Source: Hydnum rufescens UP504 (lineage: Eukaryota; Basidiomycota; Agaricomycetes; Cantharellales; Hydnaceae). From it: DNA of 25,608 bases. The stretch spans positions 16,552-42,159 of the forward strand of contig MU129082.1 in the NCBI GenBank assembly GCA_014904985.1, read 5' to 3'. Shown here one piece after another: positions 8,699 through 19,043 of the stretch; position 1 is the stretch's first letter, and every line of letters starts with the position of its first letter. A program made the position numbers and the translations under genes. Under the pieces are notes generated by a model, which saw only the letters and a list, made by a program, of their open reading frames with translations, was not told where the DNA came from and did not search any database.

Positions 8699-10608
8699 TT
8701 AGAATATTGGCAATACACTATGTATATAACCCAATCCCTGTACCCAGCGGCACACTAGGGAATTCCCATCAGCATACTCATAAAGAATCCCAATGTGAGC
8801 ATCAAGGCCCAAGAGAACCTCAGCTGACAGTGGACCCACTGGGGGATCAACAACCACCTCACTGAGGTCAGGTGGAGGTCCCTCACACCCAAGCCAACTT
8901 GAGGATCCCTCTTGTGAATTATTGGCAGTCTGGCTCCTGCAGATAGAATCTTCACCAAGTGCAAGCCAATCTACACCATATGTCTCCATCTCTTCCAAAG
9001 AGAGGTGATCCCCATGAGTACCACAAACCAGCATGTCAAAACCAAACATGTCTATGGGTGAACGATTTGGTTGGCCACAGATTTGCAGTCAGTGGTTGTT
9101 CCAGGTGCGAACAAACCCAGCACAGTCTTGATTGATAGAGGGAAGGAAAAGGTAGTGGAGAAGCCATATATGATTTCGGCTGTTGATGTTGAGTGCATAT
9201 CGGGTCTCAAGATCCTTGAACAGCTCAGCCCACTTGGCTCCAAACTGAACTGTGAGATCCACCCACAATCGCTCAATTCGCACATTATGCACACTCCTAT
9301 TTTAGTTTGTTGTCATGAGATCACAAATGTGACAATTTAAAGAACTGGAACTAACCATCCCCATAAGTAGGAGCCTCGCCGGGGGCCTTGAACATGTTCC
9401 ATGTAGGCAGCAACTTCAACATTCTCTGTTCCATGGTCCCCACGCACCCGTGAAGGTATACTGTGCCGAAAAGCAGCACGGATAAAAACATCAAAGACCA
9501 GTTGAGGCACGATTATTGTTGCTTGCTTCAAGACCGGTGATAAGATGTGAATACCCATCAATGAATCCATGAAATATGATGTTGTAGCGAATTAAACCTG
9601 AGGTATTGGATCAATGGCATAGTCATATTAGGGAGATGTCACAATTACCGTGTTGTCCATCATGATGCCACAGCGAGTTTGGTCCGGGTACATTGTATGT
9701 ACGACGTCGAATAAGGTGGCGCTCAAAGACCGCACGCACAGGGTCAATTCGCATGAGGGAGGCAGTAATTCGTGTTTTCGGCACATTGTGACCCAGTGCA
9801 ATGAGAGACCCATGAAGCATGTTTACCCCGCATTGGGAAACTGGAGCCGCACTTGAATAATAATGCTGTCGAGCTCATCATCTGTCAAAACAGACATGCG
9901 TGCTGTATACGAGTGGACTTGCATATATCTGATAGATGGCTCAGAAAGGGAAATGCCTACATAGAGAATCGAGTCCGACAAGGGTAAGCCCCAGGAAAAA
10001 CCCAATCACGCTAAACGAATACATGCCGGTGGTGTTCCCTACAACATCAGGGGCGGATCCCACCAAGATCCTTGCAAAAGGGGGCTCCTGTGGCTCTCGC
10101 AACCCAAGGTTTAATAGCGCATCTTGAACAGTTGGGCGAGAGAGATTCAGATAACGGGCAATTTCGCTCGTGGACCGATGACCTTGCGCCCATGTCAGCC
10201 ACTCAGGATCTATTACTGCGCGAGGTCGACCAGGCCTCCCAGTATGAACATAAGTGACCGGATGTGGGGTATCATGATAAGCGGCATCAACGGCAGTGCG
10301 GTAGGCCTCACGAAGCTCCGTGAGCAGCAGTGCAATGTTCATGCGAATGACCGATAATTCTGCACCCCCAAAGACATTCTTATGCTTAGGGATATTATAG
10401 GATTAGTATCTGGTGCAGTAGAGTGGATTTTGTCACGTACTTTATCAAGGTGCTCTGAAAAATCATTGATATCATCACCAAGACGCTGCAGAACCACAGA
10501 ATCACCGGATTGTGTGTTTAGAACACTGACGGCAGAATCCTGAAGTTGCTTATATCGTCTCCGGAATGCATCGGCAAGGACAGGAGCCGAGGGGTGTTGG
10601 ATCTCCAT
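8699..10608 (-). pseudogene. DDE integrase-type transposase gene, disrupted
   Basis: Read on the minus strand. An N-terminal exon (10608-~10343) is followed by a helix-turn-helix-like segment: GRPGRP, then STSEIARYLNLSRPTVQDAL. The core has LWHHDGQH (Asp at 9661-9659), RGDHGTEN (Asp at 9438-9436) and HNVRIERLW (Glu at 9274-9272), a D,D,~35,E triad as in rve-type integrases. The conserved NRSPIDMF and a C-terminal YGVDW...PPVGPL block follow. Introns 9648-9598 and 9355-9297 splice in frame. Breaks: a missing base in the GGGG at 9826-9829, an extra base near 9498, and an in-frame TGA at 9091-9089. Similar proteins are common in basidiomycete genomes; I infer a cut-and-paste DNA transposon. Its terminal repeats were not found. 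Confidence 0.75.
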
Positions 10609-12203
10609 GCAACGTGCGGGAAATGTCCGTATTACGGCATTTAAGATTCACCCATAGTATTCTCACTGCTAAATATGGGAGAAGTACAAGCAACAATACT
10701 CTTCTAAATTTACCACGGGGCTTTATGGGGGACTTTATGACACCAGGAAAAAGACGGAAAGGGCGATTTGAGCATGCGAATGTCATGAACGGCATTCTCC
10801 GTGTTCGGACAAGTTTCGTGTTTCACGGTTTCCAACACCGAGCCTCATAATAATTTTTTTTGAAGAATAAGCTCATAAGAATGGCCTTGCCGCTATGTTA
10901 CTACCACGGCAGCACAAGGTCGCCTCTCTGTGCCTCTGCAACTGCCCTCAAGGAAAGTTCTTTCCTCACCAGACAATGCCAAACGACTTCCGTTTCCCCA
11001 AGGTCGACTCTGATGACCATTGATCCCAATCGTCACGGAGGTCCATTGCGGATGTTCTTATCGGTGTTTTTCAGTCTTTGACTTGTCAATGAACCACCCC
11101 CCAGATCACTGTCAACTTGTATGATATTCACTCGCTTTTTTCGGTGCTTCAAGGTGTACTGTAGATGCCTTTGAATCTCCGTCCCGCCGTTAGATTGGTC
11201 TTGCACGCTTCAGGCTGGAATCCTAGACTCGGACCTTATCGCCTGTCTTAGATGCATCATGCATACAATTCCGTCTCTCATTACTCTCGAACCGGCGTAG
11301 ACTATCTGGTTCGTCACTGGCCTCGCCACTCTCGCGACTATTGCCGCACCTGTGGAGGACCCTTCTCCCCGCTCGCTCAAACACCGGACATTATTGTAAA
11401 TATTCACACCCTCTGGATCTGTTCCGATCACTTCCCGGCGGTGGCCCAACCCACGAGCGTGAACGTAACCTAGACATATTTCGGTCGATCTGCTTCCGGG
11501 ACGCGGTAAATCTTCGTCACTTTACCTTCAGTACTTCCTCATGGCGACCAAATCTCGAAAGATCTATGGAGAGGTCGAGAACTTGCGTTCGAGCGCTCGG
11601 GCTCAGTGTTCTGCTGTTCACGTGCCTCGACGGCCCTGGATTTCGCCCATTTCAACCTCTTTCGTGAGGTGCGAGAGCGAGAACACTGCTTATGTTAAAC
11701 CTAACAGTTGGGGACCTGGGACTCGTATACAAAGATGATGCAAGCAGCTGCTGCGGCTCTAACTATATCGTCGTTCCTTGCATACTTTGCCCAGTTCTTT
11801 TCCGCTCTCGCGACATGTCTTGCCACGCATATCCAAATGTCACTTCTGGGTTTTCCTCGGGTTAGAAATGATAGAATAAACCTGGTATAGCGAGATATTC
11901 ATCGGGACGTTCATTACAAATGCCAATTCCACTGTGAACGGTTCCATCGAAGGGAGAGTACCTCGATCCCGTTCTTGAGGAACAACGCTGGCCGGTATCT
12001 AGTTCGCTCAAGTATGTTCTAGTATCAAGTACACTATTTGTGTACATACTTCATCGCGGCCTCAAATCAGCGCACAATGCGGACAATAATGCATTTATCT
12101 TGGATGGTCACGTAAATATGAAGTACTGGAAACTGGATTTATTTTATGCACGTCCTCAGTGCTACCAAAGAACTGAAAAGAGAAACAAGTCCAAAAAAAG
12201 TGA
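10609..12203. other. Gene-free stretch upstream of the integrase
   Basis: Open frames here are short, overlapping on both strands and match no family I recognise. The one traceable element is the 107-bp piece at 10879-10985 related to 19501-19600. CpG content looks normal, in contrast with the block left of 8700. Confidence 0.35.
10879..10985 (+). repeat. Fragment related to DNA upstream of the TPR gene
   Basis: gaatggccttgccgctatgt and the later tgccctcaaggaaagt resemble gaatggtcttgctactacgc and tgccttgaaggaaagt at 19501-19600. Similarity is interrupted by small indels. It begins at the same gaatg where the match between 1-459 and 19010-19505 ends. Confidence 0.45.
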
Positions 12204-12530
12204 GGGATCCAAAACTATGCCAGGCATCAGGCTCCCCTTGGCGGCCGCTGGATCTAGGATCTAACACAACAGGAGCTGCACGGATCCTGCCAGGATGCGG
12301 TTCAGAGGGGGGAGCTGGGACGGGAGGTGGGCGGGCCGGCGGGGCAGGAGACGGATTGGAATGGGCTTCTATATCGTGCGCTGGGCGGCTGTGTGGGTCT
12401 ACAGCAGGCCGGAGCTGGGACAGGACTCAGCCTGTGAGCCGGTGGAGGCGACTGAGGCGGAGGGAGCGAAGAAGATGGGGGTGGAGGTGCTCCAGGGGGA
12501 CCGGAAGCATCCTAAAATGCGACAAAAGTG
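12204..12530 (+). repeat. GC-rich dispersed repeat, copy A
   Basis: It matches the reverse complement of 20160-20490. Shared landmarks in order are caggagctgca.ggatcctg, gagctgggacggga, a second gagctgggac, and gaggcgactgagg-like and gaagatggggg blocks. The two copies have different frame structure and no common protein, so it is likely non-coding. It abuts the monooxygenase remnant at about 12530. Confidence 0.75.
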
Positions 12531-13698
12531 GTTCTTCCTGTAGGTGGAAAGTGGGTGATCGGCGCCGATGGAGCGCAAGGTTACTTTTCTCCTCTCTTCA
12601 TCTCGTGGGATATCTTCAATGGATGCGTCGCTCAAGCAAAGGAATTAGTCAAAAATACCTCGGGATCAACGAGGGGGAGAAACACTGCTTTTCTTGTCAC
12701 TGATGTAGAGATGGGAGGTCTTGATCGTCAGGTGAGGTTTCTGCTCTCGCATGCACTGTCGATCTCTAGTTTTTAGCGCCCTCTTTTCTCACGAAAGTAT
12801 TGGGCCGCCTATGGAAGTGCCGGCACCAGGTTGTATGTCTTCCTTTTGCGCGATGATTTCGAATCCTCGGGACTGACGGGATGCTTTTGCCTCTCGTTGT
12901 ATTGTTCAGGGTGCTGGCCTTGGCCATGGGTTCAGCTCATCACTTCTCAGTAGTGGGTAACGGGACCTGGGTCGTCGACATATTATGTAGGTCAATTTAG
13001 TGTGAAAGGATCCCTTGTGATGAAAAGTCTGTCTCCGCGCTCGCTCCTCTCGACATATGAAATGGAGCACATGCCTCGAATCGAGGAGATGCTCGAGTTG
13101 ACGACGAACCTACACATCCAATCAATGTCCGACAATGACTTGGCTTCCAAGGACGCGTCCCAGAGTGTCAATCCAGGTTTCGTGCGTGACGATATATTCA
13201 AGCAACTAGGGGTGAATTACCAATGGAGCGAGGTCGTCTTGGACCAGCATCTCGATAGCAAGAAGAAGGTCAACATCGGAAACAAGGTGCACATGCCGTA
13301 TGGGAATGAGGACGGGCGGATACAAGCGGGGGATCGGGTTGCAGATGCCCCCAATCTCGTACTCGTACCCGCTGCCACCGAGCCAACAACGACAACGATC
13401 TCCTGATGGCTTTTGCCCATACCGCGTTGGTCAACTCCACTTCAACTCGGGACATCCCGCATGCGCTTGGAAGTGGTGATCGCCTCGTCGATTCGTACCT
13501 TGTTCCCGAGAATGCCCCTGATGGGAGGTCGGGGAGAGTGGTTGGGTATGAATCGGGTACTCGTTGATACTCGAGGTCATGCCCGGAGGGCCCGGAAGGC
13601 CTTGCCCTCGGTCGTTGTCATTCGACGCGACCTACTTTGGTGCATTTGTACATGATACTCAAGGTGTAGAGAAATACTTTTCAAAAATATTTGTCTAG
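12528..13698 (+). pseudogene. FAD-dependent monooxygenase, truncated and frameshifted
   Basis: Recognisable pieces of a class A flavin hydroxylase follow in family order: KWVIGADGAQ (FAD/NADPH-binding motif), QKYLGI, then AFLVTDVEMGGLDRQ before an intron (12732-12776). Next come SLLSTYEMEHMPRIEEML, QAGDRVADAPNL, HTALV, LVPENAPDGRSG, VLVDTRGHA and FGAFVHDTQGVEKYF. The last blocks match the thioredoxin-like C-terminal domain of phenol-hydroxylase-type enzymes. The N-terminal GxGxxG half is missing; a GC-rich repeat sits directly at the break. At least three frame changes occur between 13400 and 13640, and the GD motif expected before 13002 is degenerate. Such enzymes hydroxylate aromatic substrates; this copy is very unlikely to be active. 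TAG at 13696-13698 is the natural end. Confidence 0.75.
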
Positions 13699-14960
13699 CC
13701 TTTTTCTGGCTGTGGAATTACTAGGACACTCACACATCCCTGTGATCTTTTGATGCAACGAAAGTTGTTCGCCTCAGTCCTCTGTCGTGGCCTCGTGGCA
13801 TCGATTCAAGAATTTCCTGGAAGATTGGCAACGCGGAAAGTTGCTGCAGTAGTCGATGCAAATCCGCCCTATACGCAGCTTTCGGAGACCCGGGAGCATT
13901 CTGTCGAATCTTCGCCTGGCGAATATCTGTGGTGCATTGGATGAGGATGGAGGATATGCGTGACCAGTCAGCCAACTCTGATTACTAGAGGAAGACTGAC
14001 TGCTTATCATGATTAGTTCGCGCATTAGACTTGACTGTGAAGCATGCGAGAAGACACCGTATCCCGCTCCTATTGCTTTTCGTCATCTACCCAGGAGGGT
14101 GCACACGATCCCTGCCCTCCTCGCATTGAGTTCACGCTCAGAACCCTCAAAATTCTTCATGTATTGTACCCTATTTCCCGATTACGGAACACACTCGAGA
14201 TTGTCTGTCCCCAGTCACTCACGCCTAGCAGTTTGTCTGACCATACTGGATATGGTGGAGTCTCTTCTGTAAACCGGCAAGAGATAGTCGACACTCGGCA
14301 CGCTCTGCGGAGTCATGGGCGGGGGCAGCCATCTCTCGTACGTCCTCACGCGTCCGCATCACAGATGACCATTCGCCTTCCGAATTACAGTGTATGCTGC
14401 AGTATGCTTTTCGGAGATGTTGTCCCGTACTGGCATCCAATTCATGTTGGCACCCTCGGCGTGGCGAAGAAGTGAGGTGCTGCCAGTGCTTCTCTCCCGA
14501 TCGTCGTTTGATGAAGGCAGGAGAGTAAGCAGTGAATGACGCAGGAATATATATGGCCTTGAGACAGTGATCGAACAATGGACGGTTTCTAATGGCTTGC
14601 GCTGATCATTATACCTTACATCGGGACCAGAATCACCCCTCCTATTCTAGTTCCCTTTGCCGATATCCACTTGTCGTGATGGTCGAACACTCAAGTCTGA
14701 GCTACATCTACAACAAGTCCTTGAACGTGATTTTTTTTTGTTTTAGGGTTTGTTCTCATTTCTAGGTGGTTATGTTTGCTGCACGTTCATTGCTGAATCG
14801 AAGAATGTACCGCAATGGATCCGGAGCCCAGCCTTCTCAACCCGCCATTGTTCGTGTCTGGTCTCTTTGATCCCAAGGCAAGAGTACCCCCCTACTAGCT
14901 CCTACAGTACAGTAGACGGTATCCGGGCTCACTTATTTTAGGCAAAAAACAAAACATGGG

Positions 14961-14996
14961 CGATGCAGAACGCAGGCCCTGCATTGTGCTGCATCG
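14961..14996. repeat. Nested inverted repeat (hairpin)
   Basis: cgatgcag at 14961-14968 pairs with ctgcatcg at 14989-14996. Inside it gcagg pairs with cctgc around a single base (14973-14983). No U tract follows, so there is no reason to call it a terminator. Confidence 0.5.
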
Positions 14997-15284
14997 AAGA
15001 CTTGAAAAATAGCGCGACGCAGGAGGTTTTGAGGAGCTCTGCCTGTTCTTTTCGTCATCGCGATCGACTGATTTCGGGTGGTGTGATATTTACCTAGCAT
15101 GGCCAGATACAAATCCCCGGAAGTCGTGTTGGTTTTGCAGATACTGTATCTATTGGAATGAATACATCCCGATATGGGAATAAACCCGGAACCTTCCGGA
15201 AGGATCTAAAACCGTCCAGGACCGTATAGGCCCGTCTACATCCGTTATTCCCGTATATACTCGAACCCCGTAGATACATGTAAA

Positions 15285-15304
15285 TACCGAGATTTTACTC
15301 GGTA
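15285..15304. repeat. Short inverted repeat (hairpin)
   Basis: taccgag (15285-15291) and ctcggta (15298-15304) form a perfect 7-bp stem with a 6-nt loop. Role unknown. Confidence 0.45.
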
Positions 15305-15346
15305 AATCATAGTGTTATTTTCTCTAAAAGGCTTATATCTTAACAG

Positions 15347-16258
15347 TGTCGCCTTCCGGTCCTGTAGTGTTTAGAAAACAGTGGTATTGTCCATTCAAGC
15401 GTGTTGTCCCTTCGTTTCCTAGGTAGCTACAAATTAGCTATGGCAGTCTAAATCCACCACTCAAAGAACCCTCAGAATAATCCAACATCCACCTCCAACA
15501 TGTTCTAAGTGTGTCCCTCCCTACTCATTATGACAAATGAAAAAACTTCACTAGGTCTTGCAAACCCATATGTAGCACGTACTGTAAGCGCTATAACGAT
15601 GCTCAGACGGAGTTCAAAGCCAGAGAAGAAGATTGTCAATGAGTGGGATCAATGACGAGTTATCTGACGGGCGCTTGGACAATGAATCAAAGGAGAGAGA
15701 AGTGACAGACAGTTCAGACATACTGTATCGGAAACCCCGACCGCCAGCCTTTCAATCATACCTCTTTGAGCGCTGGCTTGGACAACATCGATCCCCTTCG
15801 AACCCACCAGCCCCAAACAGCATCAGGAACATTTCCTGATAGGCCCTGCCCCATTATCTAATCCCACGCTAAGCGTGTCGAGAGTGGTCACCGAGCAAGG
15901 ATCATCGGGCTCCGGAAGTGGCACCCCCTTCCCCATTTTAAGCGCCTTAACACTTCTTTGCCACCCGTAGGGGGGGGGATGCACTCGGAGCCATCGCCAC
16001 GTTTAATCGAACTGCCAGGTAGGGTTGATCTCATCGTTGTCGCGGCCGAACGAGTCCCGTCGCAGATATTGAGGACATTCGGTGTCATTCGAGCTGAAGG
16101 TGTATCTTCGATTTAAGATTAACGCAGATAGTGGTAGGATGGCGGCCCTGGCAGCAGGCCAATCTGCAGGCAGTCGGGAGTGAGTCAAGGCAGTGAAATT
16201 TGGAAAGATGAATGGAGAGGTTATTAAGAGAATGAGGGAGATTTGGGTGGAGTACTGG
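15347..16258. repeat. Segmental duplication: 3' flank of the TPR gene, copy 1
   Basis: It matches 24074-24990 in direct orientation, beginning at gtcgccttccggtcctgtag and running without a large gap into the TPR array. On the minus strand both copies retain a short frame ending KEVLRRLKWG, but its two versions differ by several frameshifts. The stretch 16258-16088 still reads as a TPR-like tail in the gene's frame beyond the TGA at 16261-16259, ending at a second TGA (16087-16085). Confidence 0.85.
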
Positions 16259-19043
16259 TCAATCTGTGCTTAGTGAGTGGCGAATGCTCAAGGCGTCCTC
16301 CTTTGCCTTGAGGGCCTCTTCATGGTGGCCAAGTATTGAAAGACGATTGGAGTGGTTGTTAAGAGAATCAGCGAGGTCTGGGAGGAATACTTGGGGGCGA
16401 TCTGCGGCTAGCAAGCGATAAATGGCCAAGGCCTCCTGATTTGCCTTGAGGGCCTCTTCATCGCGGCCCAATTTTGAAAGACTATTGGAGTGGTTGTTAA
16501 GAGAATCAGCGAGACCTGGGAGGAATACTTGGGGGCGATCTGCGGCTAGCAAGCGACGAATTCCCAAGGCCTCCTCACTTGCTCTGAGTGCCTCTTCATC
16601 GCGGCCAAATTTTGAAAGATCAACGGAGAGGTTGTTAAGAGAAAGAGCGAGGTCTGGGCGGAATACTTCGGGTCGATCTGCGGCTAGCAAGTGACGAATT
16701 GCCAAGGCCTCCTCATTTGCCTTGAGGGCCTCTTCGTCGCGGCCAAATTTTGAAAGAGCAGTGGAGAGGTTATTAAGAGAACGAGCGAGGTCTGGGCGGA
16801 ATACTTGGGGTCGATCTGCGGCTAGCAAGCGATAAGTGGCCAAGGCCTCCTCATTTGCCTTGAGGGCCTCTTCATCGCGCCAAATCTTTGAAAGATCAAT
16901 GGAGAGGTTTATTAAGAGAACGAGCGAGGTCTGGGCGGAATACTTCGGGTCGATCTGCGACTAGCAAGCGACGAATCCCCAAGGCCTCCTCATTTGCCTT
17001 GAGGCCTCTTCATCGCGGCCAAATTTCGAAAGACAATTGGAGTGGTTGTTAAGAGAACAAGCAAGATCTGGGAGGAATACTTCGGGTCGATCTGCGACTA
17101 ACAAGCGACGAAATTCCCAAGGCCTCCTCATTTGCCTTGAGGGCCTCTTCATCGCGGCCAAACTTTGAAAGACGATTGGAGTGGTTGTTAAGAGAACGAG
17201 CGAGATCTGGGCGGAATACTTCGGGTCGATCTGCGGCTAGCAAGCGATAAATGGCCAAGGCCTCCTCATTTGCCTTGAGGGCCTCTTCATCGCGGCCAAA
17301 TTTTGAAAGACGATTGGAGAGGTTGTTAAGAGAACGAGCGAGATCTGGGAGGAATACTTCGGTCGATCTGCGGCTAGCAAGCGATCAAATTCCCAAGGCC
17401 TCCTCATTTGCCTTGAGGGCCTCTTCACGGCGGCCAAATTTTGAAAGATCAACAGAGAAGTTGTTAAGAGAAAGAGCCAGATCTGGGCGAATACTTCGGG
17501 CCGATCTGTGGCTAGCAAGCGATGAATTCCCAGGCCTCCTCACTTGCTCTCAGCGCCTCTTCATCACGGCCCAATCCGAAAGGCAAAGGGAGAGGCTGAC
17601 AAGAGCAACAGCAAGACATGATTTGCTCCCCTACAGCGCGGCATAGTACCACTGCCATAGTCTGTACCTCAAACGCCTCCCCCCAAAGACCCAGATCATG
17701 CAAATTCCCCGACAGGTCATCCATCTTTCCCGCCAGCATAGCCGAATCCAATTTGACTTCCCTGACATCGTGCAACTCGTTCAGGAGCTCCAATGTCGCC
17801 GTAACTGTTTCACGAAGTTGACGTGTCGGGTCCCCAGTCGGCTGCTGGTGAGTTCCCCATTCCAAAACCTGCGCTTCGACATCTCCACCGACCGAAATAT
17901 GTGGCAAGACACCCCGGACTTCTGCTGTAAGCTCCGAGATCTGACTTGTGAGATATGAGACATGGAGATCATGGCCAGTTCGCAGTCCAGTCATCCCTCC
18001 ATGTCTGGTTTGTCACCATCAGTCTCTTATTGCTCTATTGAACAAAGGACGTAGATTTACCTTGAGCGCAGTGGTGTCGAGGTCGCCCGTAACCCAATCT
18101 CCTCTAGTCGTCCTTGCACAGCCACCCCAATTTGCTCAAACACTGCCTGACCCGCCGGAAGTTCGAACAAGTTGCGCAGTCCTTCCAGCATAATCGAGGC
18201 CTAAAAATCGAATTTAATATCATTCAATTGTCGATAGCCCCAAATCACTCACCGGTGTGTTTTCAGAGGTTAACGGGGTCTTACTGGGACTGACGGGCCC
18301 GGAGACACGATTGTCCCTACTCTGTCCACAGCGTTGGATGCTGTTATCGATGTCAGGGTGACGATCTTTATCATCACATCAGCTCATTTCTGCAAAGCGA
18401 GAGGGGACCTGTTGAATGCGCACTCACTTGGAATGCATGAAAACAATCTGTCAGATTCTCTCCGTGCCTCGATATCGCAGTCATAATTTGATCACGCTGG
18501 ACGTAGTGACTCAAACATATCAAACTCGACCATCGCTTTGCGTCAGCACAAATTGCCATCAGGTTCCTATAGGCGAAATAGATATTTCATTGTAGAGATT
18601 GTGCAAGGAAATTGGGAAGCATACCGCCTTAAAATGAATAAACTTGAAGCTACTGCCGTATTATCGGGGATGTTGCTCCCCTTCAACCCTCCCACGAAGC
18701 TCTCAAGAAACTTCATGACCCGAACTATGAGCTGTGTACATCCGTCTCTTCCGTCGCGCATGGTTTTCACTGCCTCGATTACCTCCCCTACGACGTCGAA
18801 AACTTGAGTGAGGGGACCAGAGAGTGCGAGTGGAAGAGCTGGCATATCACGGATTAGCGAAGACATAACGAGAGCAGCATCCCATGCTGGGCCGGCGTTC
18901 TCGTTGAGGTAATCTGGATATGATTGCTGGGGCGGCTCCAGATGTGCGGAAGTGGATGGTTGGTTAGGAGATGAATCATTGGACGGGGCTGAAGGCGGTT
19001 GGACGCTGCGTTTTCTCCTCGAGAAGAGTCTTCTGAATGGCAT
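16259..19043 (-). CDS. TPR-repeat protein with N-terminal helical domain (STAND/NLR-like), five exons, array disrupted
   Basis: Exons 19043-18625, 18566-18428, 18365-18285, 18200-18061 and 18004 onward; introns of 58, 62, 84 and 56 nt all have GT/AG ends and join in phase. Exon 1 encodes a basic start (MPFRRLFSRRKR), a Pro/Ser-rich linker and a helical region (SSLIRDMPALPLALSGPLTQ, then VIEAVKTM). Exons 2-5 continue as predicted helices. From about 17600 to the end there are about ten 46-residue TPR units of the type LLAADRPEVFRPDLARSLNN, ending FGRDEEALKANEEAL. This layout resembles basidiomycete TPR proteins linked to STAND/NLR families; no NACHT or NB-ARC P-loop was seen. Odd points: at least eight 1-bp indels in the array, and a terminal TGA (16261-16259) where sister repeats have CGA. 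Start chosen by comparison with the left copy, which has an upstream stop. Confidence 0.7.
16262..17600 (-). repeat. 138-bp tandem array encoding TPR units
   Basis: The landmark tgcggctagcaag-like motif recurs at 16403, 16541, 16679, 16817, 16956, 17093, 17232, 17369 and 17507. Spacings are 137-139 bp, so one unit is 46 codons. Units are highly similar at DNA level, which points to recent amplification or gene conversion. The 16259-16843 portion stays in one frame for 194 codons. Upstream units shift frame because of single-base length changes in G, C, A or T runs. Confidence 0.9.

Larger units (their letters stand above)
13699..15346. other. Gene-free stretch with two small hairpins
   Basis: Overlapping open frames on both strands (the longest 143 codons, 14044-14475 +) match nothing I recognise and show no consistent splice structure. 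Local structures are a nested inverted repeat at 14961-14996, a 7-bp stem at 15285-15304, and a run of ccgt motifs spaced roughly every 10-12 bp between 15210 and 15272. Confidence 0.35.

Noticed and set aside
12146..12703. 185-codon Gly/Arg-rich frame across GC-rich repeat copy A
   Set aside because: It runs from repeat DNA into the monooxygenase remnant in a frame that matches the enzyme only briefly (QKYLGI), so it is a chance fusion and not a gene.
3517..16261. Alternative genetic code with TGA read as Trp
   Set aside because: TGA also serves as the natural-looking stop elsewhere, and in the TPR gene the ancestral codon is Arg CGA. Mutation is the simpler explanation.
16446..16694. Plus-strand open frames across the TPR array (Arg/Ser-rich, for example 16446-16694 and 17251-17646)
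   Set aside because: They are the antisense of the 138-bp TPR units; the minus-strand reading gives a recognised protein repeat.
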